NCBI GenBank assembly: GCA_020161855.1
Contig: JAIUNJ010000011.1
Span: 1 to 64,000, forward strand
DNA length: 64,000 nt
DNA from: Pseudomonadota bacterium
GTDB lineage: Bacteria > Pseudomonadota > Alphaproteobacteria > Rhizobiales > Aestuariivirgaceae
Direction of reading: 5' to 3'
The position numbers and the translations under genes are program-made. The notes beneath the pieces are model-generated. The model did not search any database and had not been told where the DNA came from. It was given only the letters and a program-made list of their open reading frames with translations. How positions within the stretch are numbered: the stretch's first letter is position 1; each line of letters opens with the position of its first letter. This document shows, one piece after another, positions 9,205 to 18,992 of the stretch.

Positions 9205-10221
9205 TCAGGGCGTGATGACGACCTTCGAGGCCTTGCCGGTCTTCACCAGTTCGAAGCCTTCCTGCGCCCTTTCGAGCGGCAGGCGGTGGCTGATCAGCGC
9301 TTCGATTCCGGTGAATGACTTGCCCGCGAGCAGCGCCATGGCGCGGCGCAGGCCGTCGGGTGTGGCCGAATAGCTCGTGATGAAATTGATCTCGCGCAGG
9401 AAGGCGTCCCAATAGGCGAGATGCAGCGTGCCGCCGGGCTTGCCGCCGAAGAGCATCACTGTGCCTCCGTCGCGCAGGCAGTCGAGCGCCAGCTTGAGTG
9501 TGGCATCATTGACCACCGTAAGGATCACGGCATCAACACCCCGGCCCTCGCTTGCGGCCTTGCAGATGGCGGGCAGGTCATCCTGGCCGCTCACGCCGCC
9601 TGCGACAGCGCCCCAGTGCCTTGCTGTTTCGATCCGGTCAGCGCGCACATCGGCCGCGATTGCCGAAACACCGCGATCGCGCAGCAGCGGCATGAAGAGC
9701 ATGCCGATGGCGCCGACACCGACGACCAGTGTGGTGTCACCCTCCTTCAGGCTCATGCGGTCCATGGCGCGCAGGCAGCAGGCCAGCGGCTCCATGAAGA
9801 CGGCGCGCTCATCGGGCACATGGGCGGGAATGGCTACCACCGTGTTCTGCACATGGAGTGCCGGCACATGCACCAGCTCCGAAAAGCCGCCGGGATCGAT
9901 GTTGGAGCGCTTGAACTGCGGATCCATCGTCTCGCTGCCGCGCCGCGCATAGTGCGACGAGTAATCCGGCACATGATGGGCCAGACCGACGCGGTCACCC
10001 TTGCGGAAGCGCGTCACGCCTTCGCCCAGTTCATCGACAATGCCGACAACCTCGTGGCCCAGCTTCTGCGGCCGCGGATAATCCCCGAAAACCTTGAGCG
10101 TGTCGGTGCCACAGACACCGCACATCACCAACTTGACGGTCATTGCGCCGGGCCCGGGCCGCTGCACTTGCGTATCAGCGAGGGTCACGACGTCGGCGGT
10201 GGTGCAGGTCAGGTATTTCAT
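9205..10221 (-). CDS. Zinc-type alcohol/polyol dehydrogenase (MDR family)
   Basis: A 338-residue medium-chain dehydrogenase. The catalytic zinc region is VMCGVCGTD and LGHEVVGIVDELGEGV; the NAD(P)-binding motif is VVGVGAIGML near residue 165. The four-cysteine structural zinc lobe is absent, replaced by HHVPDYSSHYARRG, as in sorbitol-dehydrogenase-like members. It follows the sugar ABC permease gene by 40 bases on the same strand and is probably the last gene of that operon, oxidising the imported sugar or polyol. ATG 10221 is chosen over a 20-residue longer frame because MKYLTCTTADVV starts the first strand. Exact substrate unknown. Confidence 0.88.
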   Translation of the reverse strand: MKYLTCTTADVVTLADTQVQRPGPGAMTVKLVMCGVCGTDTLKVFGDYPRPQKLGHEVVGIVDELGEGVTRFRKGDRVGLAHHVPDYSSHYARRGSETMDPQFKRSNIDPGGFSELVHVPALHVQNTVVAIPAHVPDERAVFMEPLACCLRAMDRMSLKEGDTTLVVGVGAIGMLFMPLLRDRGVSAIAADVRADRIETARHWGAVAGGVSGQDDLPAICKAASEGRGVDAVILTVVNDATLKLALDCLRDGGTVMLFGGKPGGTLHLAYWDAFLREINFITSYSATPDGLRRAMALLAGKSFTGIEALISHRLPLERAQEGFELVKTGKASKVVITP

Positions 10222-10261
10222 GGCCGGTTCAATCGCAGAATGGGGCGGGCGGTGCAACGGC

Positions 10262-11212
10262 TCAGCGTTGTTCCTTTTCACCGCCTGCTATGACGATGAC
10301 AACGATGATGATGAGCCCGGTCAACACCAGCCGTATGACGGCGCTGGCACCAAAGGTGTTCAGCATTGTCACCAGCAGGTACATGAAGATCGCCGCGCCC
10401 CAGATGCCAGGCACGCTGGCGCGCCCACCCGCAACGGACGTACCGCCGATCACCACCACGGCGATGGAGGCGAGCAGGAATTCCTCGCCCATGTTGAGTG
10501 CGGCCCCGCCGGAGAAGCCTGAAAGCACGATGCCGCAGACACCCGCCAGCAGGGCGCTCAGCACATAGGTGCTGAAGCGGGTGCGGTCGACGTTGAAACC
10601 GGCAAGCCAGGCCGCCCGCATGTTCTGGCCCACGGCGGAGACACTGCGGCCATAGAGCGTGCGGCTCAGGAGAACGGCGATGGCGATGGTGAGCAGCAGC
10701 ACGAAAAGCGCCACCACGGGAATGCCGAGCATGCGCATCGTGGCAAATTCCGCCAGTGGCGGCGGCGGCTTGATGCGAAGGCCGCGGCCATAGGAAATCG
10801 CCGTCGAGAGCACCAGGAAGCTTGAGGACAAGGTGGCAATGATCGGTGGAATACGTAAGAGACGGATCAGGCCGAAGTTGAAGCAGCCGACGACAAAGCT
10901 CGCCGCCAGTGCCGCGACAACACCGATGAGCAGGCGGCTCGTCTCGGTATCCATCACCTTCATGGCGACGACGCCCGAGAGTGTGATGGTGGCCGGGATC
11001 GAGAGATCGACATTGCCGGGGCCGGTGGTGATCACCAGCATCTGGCCGAGCCCGACGATGATCGTGAAGGTGGCGAAGGACAGTGCGGCCGAGAGGATGG
11101 CGCCGCCACCCTGCCCGCCGGTGTAGGTAATGGTGGCGAGCCAGACCAGCGCTGCGGCCACGAAGGACCAGATCCACGGCTTTCCTGAAAGAGCGGCGGC
11201 AAGGTTCTTCAT
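10262..11212 (-). CDS. CUT2 sugar ABC transporter permease (RbsC type), second copy
   Basis: A 316-residue inner-membrane permease with about ten hydrophobic segments. The family signature GQMLVITTGPGNVDLSIPATI is present early, and GGTSVAGGRASVPG near residue 255. The start ATG 11212 overlaps the upstream permease stop as ATGA, so translation is coupled. With its neighbour it should form a heterodimeric channel powered by the ATPase encoded at 12135-13571. Confidence 0.93.
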   Translation of the reverse strand: MKNLAAALSGKPWIWSFVAAALVWLATITYTGGQGGGAILSAALSFATFTIIVGLGQMLVITTGPGNVDLSIPATITLSGVVAMKVMDTETSRLLIGVVAALAASFVVGCFNFGLIRLLRIPPIIATLSSSFLVLSTAISYGRGLRIKPPPPLAEFATMRMLGIPVVALFVLLLTIAIAVLLSRTLYGRSVSAVGQNMRAAWLAGFNVDRTRFSTYVLSALLAGVCGIVLSGFSGGAALNMGEEFLLASIAVVVIGGTSVAGGRASVPGIWGAAIFMYLLVTMLNTFGASAVIRLVLTGLIIIVVIVIAGGEKEQR

Positions 11213-12138
11213 GCGCGCTTCTCCCCGTAGGTGACGGCGGCGCGGAGCGCCAGCACGATGATCAGGATCGCGCCCTGCGCGCCGATCTGCCAGTCCGGCG
11301 AAATCTTGAGGAAGATGAGGAAGGAACCGGCCAGCGCCAGCGTCAGCGCGCCGACAACTGCCCCCAATGGCGAAACCCGGCCACCGACAAATTCGCCGCC
11401 GCCGAGAATCACGCCGGCAATCGAGTACAGCGTGTAGCGGTCGGCGACATGGGCGTCGGCAGAGGTTGTGAGGCCGAGAAGCGACAGGCCCGAGAGCACG
11501 CCGAAGAAACCGGCTAGCAGATACATGGACACTTTCGTCCACAGCAGCGACCAGCCGGCCCGCGCCAAGGCCTTGGGATTGCCGCCCGCACCGCGGGCGA
11601 TGACGCCAAAGGACGAGTTCATCAGGGCCACATGCACCACAAGCCCGATCACCACGGCAGCGACAATCGGAAACGGCACATAGGGAAACTGGAAGGACAT
11701 GATGGCTTTCAGCCAGTCCGGTGCCTTGCCGCCGGGCGACGGCAGGATGAGCACGGCAATGCCGAGCCAGACGAAGGAGAGGCCGAGCGTCACCACGATC
11801 GATGGCAGGTTGCGCAGGTGGATGAGCGCTCCCACCGCACCATAGCAAGCGATCAGGGCGAGAAGCGCCAGCACCCCAAGGAACGGATCATTGTAGAGCA
11901 GTGTGGCCGAAACACAGCCGACGAGGCCGACGAAGGGGCCGATCGAGAGGTCGAGATCGTTCACCGTGATGATGAACATCTGCGCGATGGTGGCGAGCGC
12001 AATCGGCACTGCATATTGCAGCATGAGATTGAGCCCGAAATAGCTCATGGTGCGCGGCTGCACATAGAAGGTCGCCGCCAGCACGACGGCGAGCGACAGG
12101 AAAGGCAAGGCCTGGCGCAGGAGGCTGCGGTTGATCAT
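11209..12138 (-). CDS. CUT2 sugar ABC transporter permease (RbsC type), first copy
   Basis: A 309-residue permease rich in membrane segments. It has [24 protein letters not shown], the ribose-permease signature, and [18 protein letters not shown] near residue 240. Start ATG 12138 overlaps the ATPase stop by four bases (ATGA), and its own stop overlaps the next permease start the same way. This tight coupling supports stoichiometric assembly of one transporter. Confidence 0.93.
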   Translation of the reverse strand: MINRSLLRQALPFLSLAVVLAATFYVQPRTMSYFGLNLMLQYAVPIALATIAQMFIITVNDLDLSIGPFVGLVGCVSATLLYNDPFLGVLALLALIACYGAVGALIHLRNLPSIVVTLGLSFVWLGIAVLILPSPGGKAPDWLKAIMSFQFPYVPFPIVAAVVIGLVVHVALMNSSFGVIARGAGGNPKALARAGWSLLWTKVSMYLLAGFFGVLSGLSLLGLTTSADAHVADRYTLYSIAGVILGGGEFVGGRVSPLGAVVGALTLALAGSFLIFLKISPDWQIGAQGAILIIVLALRAAVTYGEKRA

Positions 12139-13571
12139 GCCACGGCCTCGGCAAAGGACGCCTGCAGCACGCGCTCCTCGCTCAGCTCACTGCGGTCAAG
12201 CGCTGCCACGATGCCCTGATTGCGGAACACATAAGTCCGGTCGCAATGGTCCAGTTCATCGAACTCCGTGGTGTACCAGATGAAGGTACGGCCCGCCGCC
12301 GCTTCGCTGCGGATCATGTCATAGACTTCCTGCTTGGTGCCGATGTCGACACCGCGCATCGGATCGTCCATCAGGATGATCGTTGCATCGGAAGCAAGTG
12401 CGCGGGCGAACAGCGCCTTCTGCTGGTTGCCGCCGGAGAGCGTCAGGATATTGTTGTTCACGTCGTCGGTGCGGATGGCCATGCGCTTGCGCCATTCGCC
12501 CTGCAGGTTCTGCTCGGCTTTGACGTCGATCAGGCCGAGGCGGCGCAGCGCCGCAACGGAACGTACCGACATGTTGTGACCGATGGACCAGATGTTGAAG
12601 ACACCGTCGGACTGGCGGTCGCCAGCCACGAAGGCAACGGCACCTTTCACCTCGGCATTCTTGCGGCCATAGATCTGCAGCAGCATGCGGGTCTGGCCAT
12701 GGCCTGCGAGCCCGGCAAGGCCGATCACCTCTCCCTTGCGGGCTTCCAGTGCGATCGCACCTGCTGTCGTCACCCGCACCGCCATCCCGGCTTCTGACTT
12801 GCCCGTCTTTGCGGTGGCGGTTTTGCTGTGGCGCACCTCTGAGCCCATGGCGGCAACGAGGCTGTCACGCGTGAACTCCCTGGCCGGCTTCTCGGCGACC
12901 ACCTTGCCATCCTTCATGACGACGATGCGGTCGCTCGCCGCGAGAATTTCGCCGAGGAGATGGGAAATCAGGATGATCGAGGTGCCGCGCCCGGTCTCCT
13001 GCCTGACGAAAGCCAGAAGCTGCTGGGCGGTGACCGCATCAAGCGACGACGTCGGCTCGTCAAGGATCACCAGCCGCAAGGGTTCCGTCGTCACGGTGAA
13101 GGCGCGGGCGATCTCGGCCATCTGGCGCTTGCCGATGGGAAGATCAGAGATTTCGTCATCGGGCCTGATGCCGTGGCCCGGGAAAATTTCATCGAGCTTC
13201 GCCGCAATCAAGGCCCCGGCGCGGGACTTCCAGCCCATACCGCGGATCGCGCCATGGGTGATGCGCACATTCTCGGCCACACTGAGATTGGGGCAGAGCG
13301 ACAATTCCTGGAAAACACAGCGCACGCCGTCGCCCTGGGCTCGCGAGGCGGTCCACGTGCCTTCGATATTTCGTCCGCCTACGGATAATTCGCCCGCGCT
13401 CCGTTGCAGGGTGCCGGCGAGGATGTTCATGAGGGTGGACTTGCCGGCGCCATTGTGGCCGACGAGGCCCACGCATTCGCCGGGCCGCACCGAGAAATCC
13501 ACGCCCGCCAGCGCGCGGACGGCGCCGAATGATTTTTCGGCGCCGTCCAGTTTGATTACAGTACCGGTCAA
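12135..13571 (-). CDS. CUT2 sugar ABC transporter ATP-binding protein (RbsA type)
   Basis: A 478-residue protein with two tandem ABC domains. The first has Walker [10 protein letters not shown], a signature degenerated to [15 protein letters not shown] and Walker [13 protein letters not shown]. The second lacks a proper Walker A ([12 protein letters not shown]) but has [15 protein letters not shown] and [13 protein letters not shown]. This asymmetric pattern is normal for RbsA-like proteins. The likely start is TTG 13571, placed two codons after the TAA of the binding-protein gene and in the same frame, so no ATG is available at this N-terminus. Confidence 0.93.
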   Translation of the reverse strand: MTGTVIKLDGAEKSFGAVRALAGVDFSVRPGECVGLVGHNGAGKSTLMNILAGTLQRSAGELSVGGRNIEGTWTASRAQGDGVRCVFQELSLCPNLSVAENVRITHGAIRGMGWKSRAGALIAAKLDEIFPGHGIRPDDEISDLPIGKRQMAEIARAFTVTTEPLRLVILDEPTSSLDAVTAQQLLAFVRQETGRGTSIILISHLLGEILAASDRIVVMKDGKVVAEKPAREFTRDSLVAAMGSEVRHSKTATAKTGKSEAGMAVRVTTAGAIALEARKGEVIGLAGLAGHGQTRMLLQIYGRKNAEVKGAVAFVAGDRQSDGVFNIWSIGHNMSVRSVAALRRLGLIDVKAEQNLQGEWRKRMAIRTDDVNNNILTLSGGNQQKALFARALASDATIILMDDPMRGVDIGTKQEVYDMIRSEAAAGRTFIWYTTEFDELDHCDRTYVFRNQGIVAALDRSELSEERVLQASFAEAVA

Positions 13572-13574
13572 GGC

Positions 13575-14585
13575 TTACTTGCCTGCCACGACCTTGGCGG
13601 CATCTTCAGCGCTGTATTCCACATTGGCCACGCCGCCCTTTTCAGTACCGGCGAGGTTGGCTTCCAGGTTGTCCTGGTCAATGCGGAGGAAGGGCACCGT
13701 CAGATCCTTCGGCACTTCCTTGCCGTCAAGGATCATCTGCGCCACCCAGAAGGCGAGCGTGGACACGCCGGGAGCGATCGAGACCGACATGGTCTCGTAG
13801 CCGTTGGCGTCCTTCTGTTCCTTCCACCACTGCAGCTCATCCTGGCGGTTGCCCATGATGATGGTCGGCACCGGACGTCCGGCCGCCGCGATGGCCTGGG
13901 CCGCGCCATAGCCGTCACCGCCCTGGGTTACGACAGCCTTCAGTTCAGGCAGCGACGGCAGAATGCCGGCCACGGCCTTCTGGGCCACTTCCTGGGCCCA
14001 ATCACCGTGGACGGAGCCCACGACCTTGAACTGCGGATACTTGGCAACGGTTTCGTTGATGCCCTTGGAGATTTCGTCATCGACGAAAACGCCAGCGAGG
14101 CCGCGGATCTCAAGCAGGTTGCCACCTTCCGGGAAACGCTTGGCGAGATATTCGACTTCCGAAGCGCCCATGGCCTTGAAGTCGACGGCGATGCGCCATG
14201 CGCACGGCTCGGTGACGATGCCGTCGAAGGAAACAACGACGATACCGGCGTCACAGGCCTGCTTCACCACGCCGTTCAGCGCGTCAGGCGAAGCGGCATT
14301 GATGACGATGGCGTTGTAACCCTGCAGGATCAGGTTCTGGATCTGCGATGCCTGTTCCGTCACCTGGTTCTCGGAGGTGGTGAAGGGATCAGCCGCGGCG
14401 ACAATGCCCGCTTCAACGGCAGGCTTGGTCACCTTGTCCCAGCTCTTCAACATCGCCTGGCGCCAGGAATTGCCGGCATAGTTGTTGGACAAGGCGATCT
14501 TCTTGTCCTTGGTGTCGGCAAATGCGGTGCCTGCCGCCAGCAGGGCCGTGGCCGCAACCGTGACAGTCAGCAACTTCTTCAACAT
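13575..14585 (-). CDS. CUT2 sugar ABC transporter periplasmic binding protein
   Basis: A 336-residue periplasmic sugar-binding protein. ATG 14585 gives a signal peptide MLKKLLTVTVAATALLAAG with cleavage after AFA; the six-codon longer frame is less suitable. Family features are KIALSNNYAGNSWRQAMLKSW, GYNAIVINAASPDALNGVV and GGDGYGAAQAIAAAGR. First gene of a five-gene operon (binding protein, ATPase, two permeases, dehydrogenase). The ligand is unknown; the dehydrogenase at the end suggests a sugar or polyol. A palindromic operator candidate lies about 90 bases upstream. Confidence 0.93.
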   Translation of the reverse strand: MLKKLLTVTVAATALLAAGTAFADTKDKKIALSNNYAGNSWRQAMLKSWDKVTKPAVEAGIVAAADPFTTSENQVTEQASQIQNLILQGYNAIVINAASPDALNGVVKQACDAGIVVVSFDGIVTEPCAWRIAVDFKAMGASEVEYLAKRFPEGGNLLEIRGLAGVFVDDEISKGINETVAKYPQFKVVGSVHGDWAQEVAQKAVAGILPSLPELKAVVTQGGDGYGAAQAIAAAGRPVPTIIMGNRQDELQWWKEQKDANGYETMSVSIAPGVSTLAFWVAQMILDGKEVPKDLTVPFLRIDQDNLEANLAGTEKGGVANVEYSAEDAAKVVAGK

Positions 14586-14676
14586 GGAGGTCTCCCATTT
14601 CAAGATTTCATTTTAACAGGGCCTCGTGGCGAGCCCTCGCGGCGACACTAACACGTCTGAAAGAGAAGGCAATAAA

Positions 14677-14688
14677 CTGATATATCAG
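14677..14688. promoter_or_regulatory. Palindrome CTGATATATCAG, candidate operator
   Basis: A perfect 12-bp palindrome in the gap between the divergent CUT2 operon and the SGNH hydrolase gene, 91 bases before the binding-protein start. TGATATATCA-type sites are often used by dimeric GntR-family regulators, but no such regulator sits beside this operon. Function is inferred from position and symmetry only. Confidence 0.4.
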
Positions 14689-14813
14689 ACATCGCAGATC
14701 GGCCCGCGATGCCGTGACGCCCGGTTGAGCGCTGCACGGCAAAGAGGCACATTGTCGAAAATCGCGTGACGCTGCCCCATTCCTGTCACGGACAATCTGC
14801 TAGAGCATACCCC

Positions 14814-16802
14814 ATGCCGATCCGTATCCTTGCCAGCCTCTTGCTGCTCATTCTTTCAGCCACAGGTCTACATGCACAGGTGTTGACCACCGCCAACGTG
14901 CAAATCGAGTGGAAAGTCAGCAATCGCTTCCGCCTCTTTGCCGATGCGGAGGATTTCAAGCAGCAGGAGCGCTCCTGGCGGCAGTATCTTTCGCATGTGG
15001 ACGGCCTGGGCAAGCCGCAACCCGAGCGCGATGCTTTCGTGGCCACAACATCCGTCATCGGCATCGAGCATGTGCTGAACGACCGTTACATTCCGTTCAG
15101 CCAGCACCTGCGCACCAAGTATCAGCCGCGCGGCTGGGCCAGCACCATGACCGGCAAGATTTGCTATGATTCCAAGACGCGCAAGCACTCGGCCTGCGGC
15201 AGCGTCGAGGACTATGTGATGCCCAAGGCGCATGACATCGAAGTCTGGCTGAAGCCGCTGCAGGCCGACACGCTGTTCGCGGAGTATAATTGCGAATGGC
15301 GCATCAATGACGGCCCGGCCTTCACCGTGCCTTGCGACGAGCCGGCAACACTGACCCTTCCCTATCCTGATGGTGGCACGGTCTCGGTCAATGTCGAGGG
15401 TGAGCGTCCGATCTCGCAAGCCATTCAGGTGAAGGACCTGCTCATCGTCGGCCTCGGCGACAGTTTTGCATCTGGTGAAGGCAACCCGGATGTGCCGGTC
15501 GCCATGGCGCAGGACTTCCGCAGCCGCAATGTCTTTCCGCGGCGCGAAAGGAACGACACGTCGGGCAACGCGCAATGGACTGACGAGCTATGCCATCGCT
15601 CGCTCTACAGCTACCAGCTCAGGGCCGCCTTGCAGATCGCCATCGAGAACCCGCAGAGCGCCGTCACCTTCCTGGGCTATTCCTGTTCCGGCGCCAGCGT
15701 CGAGGAAGGCATACTCGGCCCGCAGACACACATGGACTATGTGAGCCGCACCCAGGGCGGCGGCGACAGCATCATCAACTCGGTCAAGGGTGGCAGCAAC
15801 GACAACCAGATCTACTGGCTGTTGCGCGACATCTGCCTGAAGCGGCCGCAGGAAGAGAACGGCTTCAACTTCTGCCCCGGCAGCGCCTTCCGCCGCAATG
15901 TCGACCTGGTGCTGCTGTCGGTCGGCGGCAACGACATCGGCTTCTCGCAACTCGTCACCTGGGCGACGCTGCGCGACAACACCTCGGCAAAGGTGGCGAA
16001 ATTCTTTGGCACCGCCGCCTCACCGAAAACCTTCGCCGACAACATGCAGAAGACCTTGCCAAAGGCCTATGCCCGGCTTGCAAAGGCACTGGAGATCGCC
16101 GTGCCCCTGCGGCTCGAGGGCAATGTGTTTGACGCCTCGCGTGTGGTGCTGACCGCCTATCCCGACATTCTCGAGGACGAGAACGGCGATGTCTGCCCGG
16201 CCGGCAAGGAGGGCGAAAAGGAAATGAGCTATGCCGCCAACCAGACGCTCAACGTCTATGGCGACTGGCTGGTGGTGACGGCACGGCGGCTGGGGCTTGC
16301 CCATGAACAACTTGAAAAGCTGCACAATCGCATGCGCGAGCTCTCCGAGGATCATGGCTGGACCTTCGCAGGCAAGGCCTATGAAGGCCGCCCCTTCCGC
16401 GGCCATGGTTTCTGCGCGCGCAATCCCAAGGCAGGGCAGCAGCCGACGGAGCAGCTGGTGTTGCCCTGCTGGATCGCCCCTGGTGAAGATCCGGCAAGAT
16501 GCAGCACGTCATGGAGTGGCGGCGAACGAATCTGGGCACCCTATAATCCCGCGACCGAGGCCTACCCCTATGCCTTGCGGCAGCGCTGGGTGCGCACCTT
16601 CAACGACGCCTACATGATCATCAATCAGAAGGTGACGAACCGTGCGGGCCAGATCGATGAGCGAGCCTCGGGTGCGGTCTTTTCCGAAACAACAGGTGCC
16701 ATGCATCCGACAGCCGAAGGCCACGCCGCCATGGCCGATGCGGTGCTGCTCGATCTGCGCGGCAAGGTCGCGGAAATGCTCAATCCGGATGGCGAGCCCT
16801 GA
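14814..16802 (+). CDS. Secreted SGNH/GDSL-family hydrolase
   Basis: A 662-residue exported enzyme. ATG 14814 gives a signal peptide MPIRILASLLLLILSATG, cleaved after HAQ or nearby. After a ~200-residue N-terminal beta-rich region, the block I GLGDSFASGEG (catalytic Ser near 217) begins an SGNH domain. SVGGNDIGF (Asn near 371) and HPTAEGHAAM (catalytic His near 631) complete the set. Several cysteines (for example YSCSGAS) suggest disulfides in the periplasm. It probably cleaves an ester in a lipid, polysaccharide or aryl substrate. It is much larger than minimal GDSL esterases because of the N-terminal region and inserts. It stands alone, divergent from the sugar operon. Confidence 0.88.
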   Translation: MPIRILASLLLLILSATGLHAQVLTTANVQIEWKVSNRFRLFADAEDFKQQERSWRQYLSHVDGLGKPQPERDAFVATTSVIGIEHVLNDRYIPFSQHLRTKYQPRGWASTMTGKICYDSKTRKHSACGSVEDYVMPKAHDIEVWLKPLQADTLFAEYNCEWRINDGPAFTVPCDEPATLTLPYPDGGTVSVNVEGERPISQAIQVKDLLIVGLGDSFASGEGNPDVPVAMAQDFRSRNVFPRRERNDTSGNAQWTDELCHRSLYSYQLRAALQIAIENPQSAVTFLGYSCSGASVEEGILGPQTHMDYVSRTQGGGDSIINSVKGGSNDNQIYWLLRDICLKRPQEENGFNFCPGSAFRRNVDLVLLSVGGNDIGFSQLVTWATLRDNTSAKVAKFFGTAASPKTFADNMQKTLPKAYARLAKALEIAVPLRLEGNVFDASRVVLTAYPDILEDENGDVCPAGKEGEKEMSYAANQTLNVYGDWLVVTARRLGLAHEQLEKLHNRMRELSEDHGWTFAGKAYEGRPFRGHGFCARNPKAGQQPTEQLVLPCWIAPGEDPARCSTSWSGGERIWAPYNPATEAYPYALRQRWVRTFNDAYMIINQKVTNRAGQIDERASGAVFSETTGAMHPTAEGHAAMADAVLLDLRGKVAEMLNPDGEP

Positions 16803-16808
16803 AACAGG

Positions 16809-16839
16809 GAAGCTGGCGGTGCAGAACACCGCCAGCTTC
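16809..16839 (+). terminator. Strong hairpin after the SGNH hydrolase gene
   Basis: A 13-bp perfect stem (GAAGCTGGCGGTG with CACCGCCAGCTTC) and a 5-base loop begin 7 bases after the stop. There is no T-run, so it may be an RNA-stabilising or Rho-assisted 3' end rather than an intrinsic terminator. Confidence 0.5.
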
Positions 16840-17124
16840 AGCCGGGCTTCAGAGCGCCCCCGATATATAAGCCCAGCAGGCGCAAAGTCCCGCCAACACA
16901 TAAAAGCCTGGCTGCCGCTTCTGGGTTCGGCATTCAGGGCACTTCCAACATGCTGAGGGACAATTGCTGTCAACTCGAGCTGACTGAGGCTCATATGATG
17001 CGATGCACAACGAATGTCAACTGAATTGACAATCTTCTCGGCAATTTTTTCCACAGAAAAGGTTGAAACTGCAATATCGTGTCCTGATTTGACAAATGTA
17101 TGAAATATAAGTCAAAAGTCAACC
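16840..17124. other. Intergenic region upstream of marR-type gene
   Basis: No gene is seen. An inverted repeat TGTCAA-N5-TTGACA lies at 17015-17031, and TTGACA occurs again at 17089-17094 followed by A+T-rich sequence up to the start at 17125. The repeat is a possible autoregulatory site for the MarR protein; no good -10 hexamer is found at standard spacing. Confidence 0.35.
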
Positions 17125-17604
17125 ATGGTTGCTGATCCGCCGTCCAGGCTCTCCCCTGACCATATGAGAAATCTCCTGCATGCCTTGGGCAGCGAGATGG
17201 ACTTGCGCTTTGCCGCCCTGCGCAAGGGGACAGGCTATGAGCATGTCAGGCCCTCCGATGTCCGGGTCTTCGGCCAGACCGCGATCGGCGTCAGCACCAT
17301 TTCCGATATCGCGCGCGCCCTGCGCATCTCGCGGCAGGCCGCGCATATGTCGGCGCGCCGGCTGCAGACATTGGGCGTCATCGAGATCGCCGCCGCCGCC
17401 AACAAGCGCGATCGCATTCTGCGCCTCACAGAGAAGGGCCGCGAGGCGGCCGGAATGGCACAGCGCCACACTGCCACGGTCGATGACGAGTTTGCCGAAG
17501 TGATCGGAAGCGATGGCGTTGAAACGCTGCGCAAGACCCTCAAGATCCTGCTGCAGAAGGCGCGCGCCGACAATGAGCGCGATGGCCTCAGGCTACTGGA
17601 GTGA
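17125..17604 (+). CDS. MarR-type winged-helix transcriptional regulator
   Basis: A 159-residue protein with a winged helix at about residues 55-105: TISDIARALRISRQAAHMSARRLQTLGVIEI is the helix-turn-helix, and AAANKRDRILRLTEKGREAA is the wing followed by the dimerisation helix. It presumably binds DNA as a dimer in the cytosol. Its effector is unknown. The 3' end overlaps the convergent MocR-type gene by 17 bases. A shorter start at ATG 17164 is possible. Confidence 0.82.
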   Translation: MVADPPSRLSPDHMRNLLHALGSEMDLRFAALRKGTGYEHVRPSDVRVFGQTAIGVSTISDIARALRISRQAAHMSARRLQTLGVIEIAAAANKRDRILRLTEKGREAAGMAQRHTATVDDEFAEVIGSDGVETLRKTLKILLQKARADNERDGLRLLE

Positions 17605-18976
17605 AGCCTTCGTCGGGCTGCTCGTCCATCAGGTCACGGATGATTTCGAAACCGCGGCGCGTCTGCCAGCCATCCTGCGGCGGTCCGAAACAGATGCGAA
17701 TGTGGCGGCCTTGACGCTCGCCATCAAGCCGGAACGCCCACTCCGGCGTCACCCGCACATTGAGGCCGGCGAGAACAGAGGCAAAGCGGTTGGCCGACCA
17801 GTGTTCCGGCAAGGCCAGCCAAGCATAGGGCGCTGAAGGCTCGCAGCGGAAGGACCTGCCCTTGAAGACCTGCAGGAAGGATTCGCGGCGCGCGGCCAGT
17901 TCATTGCGTGAGCGCGTCAGGATCGACATGGCGATATCCGTTTCGATCCAGTAACGCGCAATCTCGCCTGTGAGCCCGACGGTGCGGGCACCCGTGCTGC
18001 GCATGTGATTCTTGAGGATGCGCTCCTGGCCGCGCGGCGTCACCACGATGCCGATGCGCAGGCCCGGCGCCAGGGTCTTGGAGAAACTGGTGACATGGAA
18101 GGTGCGTTCCGGCGCCAGGCTGTAGAAGGTCGGCGGCTGCGCCCTCGGATCCAGAAGGCGGAAGATGTCGTCCTCGATGATTGTCACACCATACTTGCGG
18201 GCAATCGCGACAATCTCGTCGCGGCGGCGGCGGCTCATGGTGTGGGTCGTCGGATTGTGCAGCGACGGCACGATATAGAGAACACGGGACTCGCCTGCTT
18301 TCGCGGCGCGCTCGAAACCATCGGGCGACAGGCCGTCTTCATCCATGGGCAACCCCAGCGGCTCCACATGGGAGTTGCGCATGGTGCCGCCCAGCAAGGC
18401 GTAAGTGACATTCTCCGCCATCACCTTCTCGCCCGGGCCACACAGGGCCTGGATCACGGTGACGAAGCCCACATGGGCCCCGGCGGTCATGACGATATCC
18501 TGTTCCCCCACTTCAATGCCGCTGTGCTTGAGCCAGGCCACCGACATTGTCTTGTGCAGCGGGAAGCCGTCGGTCGGCACATAGTCGAGAAGATCAAGCT
18601 TGCGCGAATCGCGCATCACCGAGACCAGCGCAGCATCGAACTCCTCGGTGGTGACGACGGGCGCCGGCACGGCATGGCTCAGATCGATGACCGTGGTCTG
18701 GTCCGGATTGGTCGGCGGCATCGGAATGGCCTGGCGCTGCCGACGCACATAGCTGCCGCGGCCCACTTCGCCCGCCAGCAGGCCGCGTTCCTCGGCTTCC
18801 TTATAGGCCCGCGTCACCGTTCCAAGCGTCACGCCGAGGCGCCAGGCCAGGTCACGTTGTGGTGGCAGACGGACCCCCTCCGGCAGCGTTCCTCCCTCGA
18901 CGTCCTTTGAAATGGCATCGGCTATGGCGATGTAGAGCGGTTTCGATCGGTCAAGAACGGGAGTCCAAATTGTCAT
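17588..18976 (-). CDS. MocR/PdxR-type regulator (GntR helix-turn-helix fused to aminotransferase)
   Basis: A 462-residue fusion. Residues ~10-75 form a GntR winged helix (PLYIAIADAISKDVEGGTLPEGVRLPPQRDLAWRLGVTLGTVTRAYKEAEERGLL). Residues ~115-450 form a fold-type I aminotransferase-like domain with the PLP-binding lysine in FSKTLAPGLRIG near residue 297 and the Asp in IIEDDIFRLL. Members sense PLP or amino-donor ligands and control metabolic genes, often divergent ones; here the divergent gene encodes a DUF1127 protein. A perfect inverted repeat covers the start codon, suggesting autoregulation. Confidence 0.92.
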   Translation of the reverse strand: MTIWTPVLDRSKPLYIAIADAISKDVEGGTLPEGVRLPPQRDLAWRLGVTLGTVTRAYKEAEERGLLAGEVGRGSYVRRQRQAIPMPPTNPDQTTVIDLSHAVPAPVVTTEEFDAALVSVMRDSRKLDLLDYVPTDGFPLHKTMSVAWLKHSGIEVGEQDIVMTAGAHVGFVTVIQALCGPGEKVMAENVTYALLGGTMRNSHVEPLGLPMDEDGLSPDGFERAAKAGESRVLYIVPSLHNPTTHTMSRRRRDEIVAIARKYGVTIIEDDIFRLLDPRAQPPTFYSLAPERTFHVTSFSKTLAPGLRIGIVVTPRGQERILKNHMRSTGARTVGLTGEIARYWIETDIAMSILTRSRNELAARRESFLQVFKGRSFRCEPSAPYAWLALPEHWSANRFASVLAGLNVRVTPEWAFRLDGERQGRHIRICFGPPQDGWQTRRGFEIIRDLMDEQPDEGFTPVA

Positions 18977-18984
18977 CGTGACAA
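18970..18984. promoter_or_regulatory. Inverted repeat TTGTCA-N3-TGACAA over the mocR-type start codon
   Basis: Perfect 6-bp arms with a 3-base spacer cover the start codon of the regulator. Binding here would block initiation of its own transcript. Inference from position and symmetry. Confidence 0.4.
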
Positions 18985-18992
18985 TTCTCCAA

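Noticed and set aside
17089-17111. TTGACA plus TATAAG as a promoter of the marR-type gene
   Set aside because: The spacing between the hexamers is only 11 bases, too short for a sigma-70 promoter.
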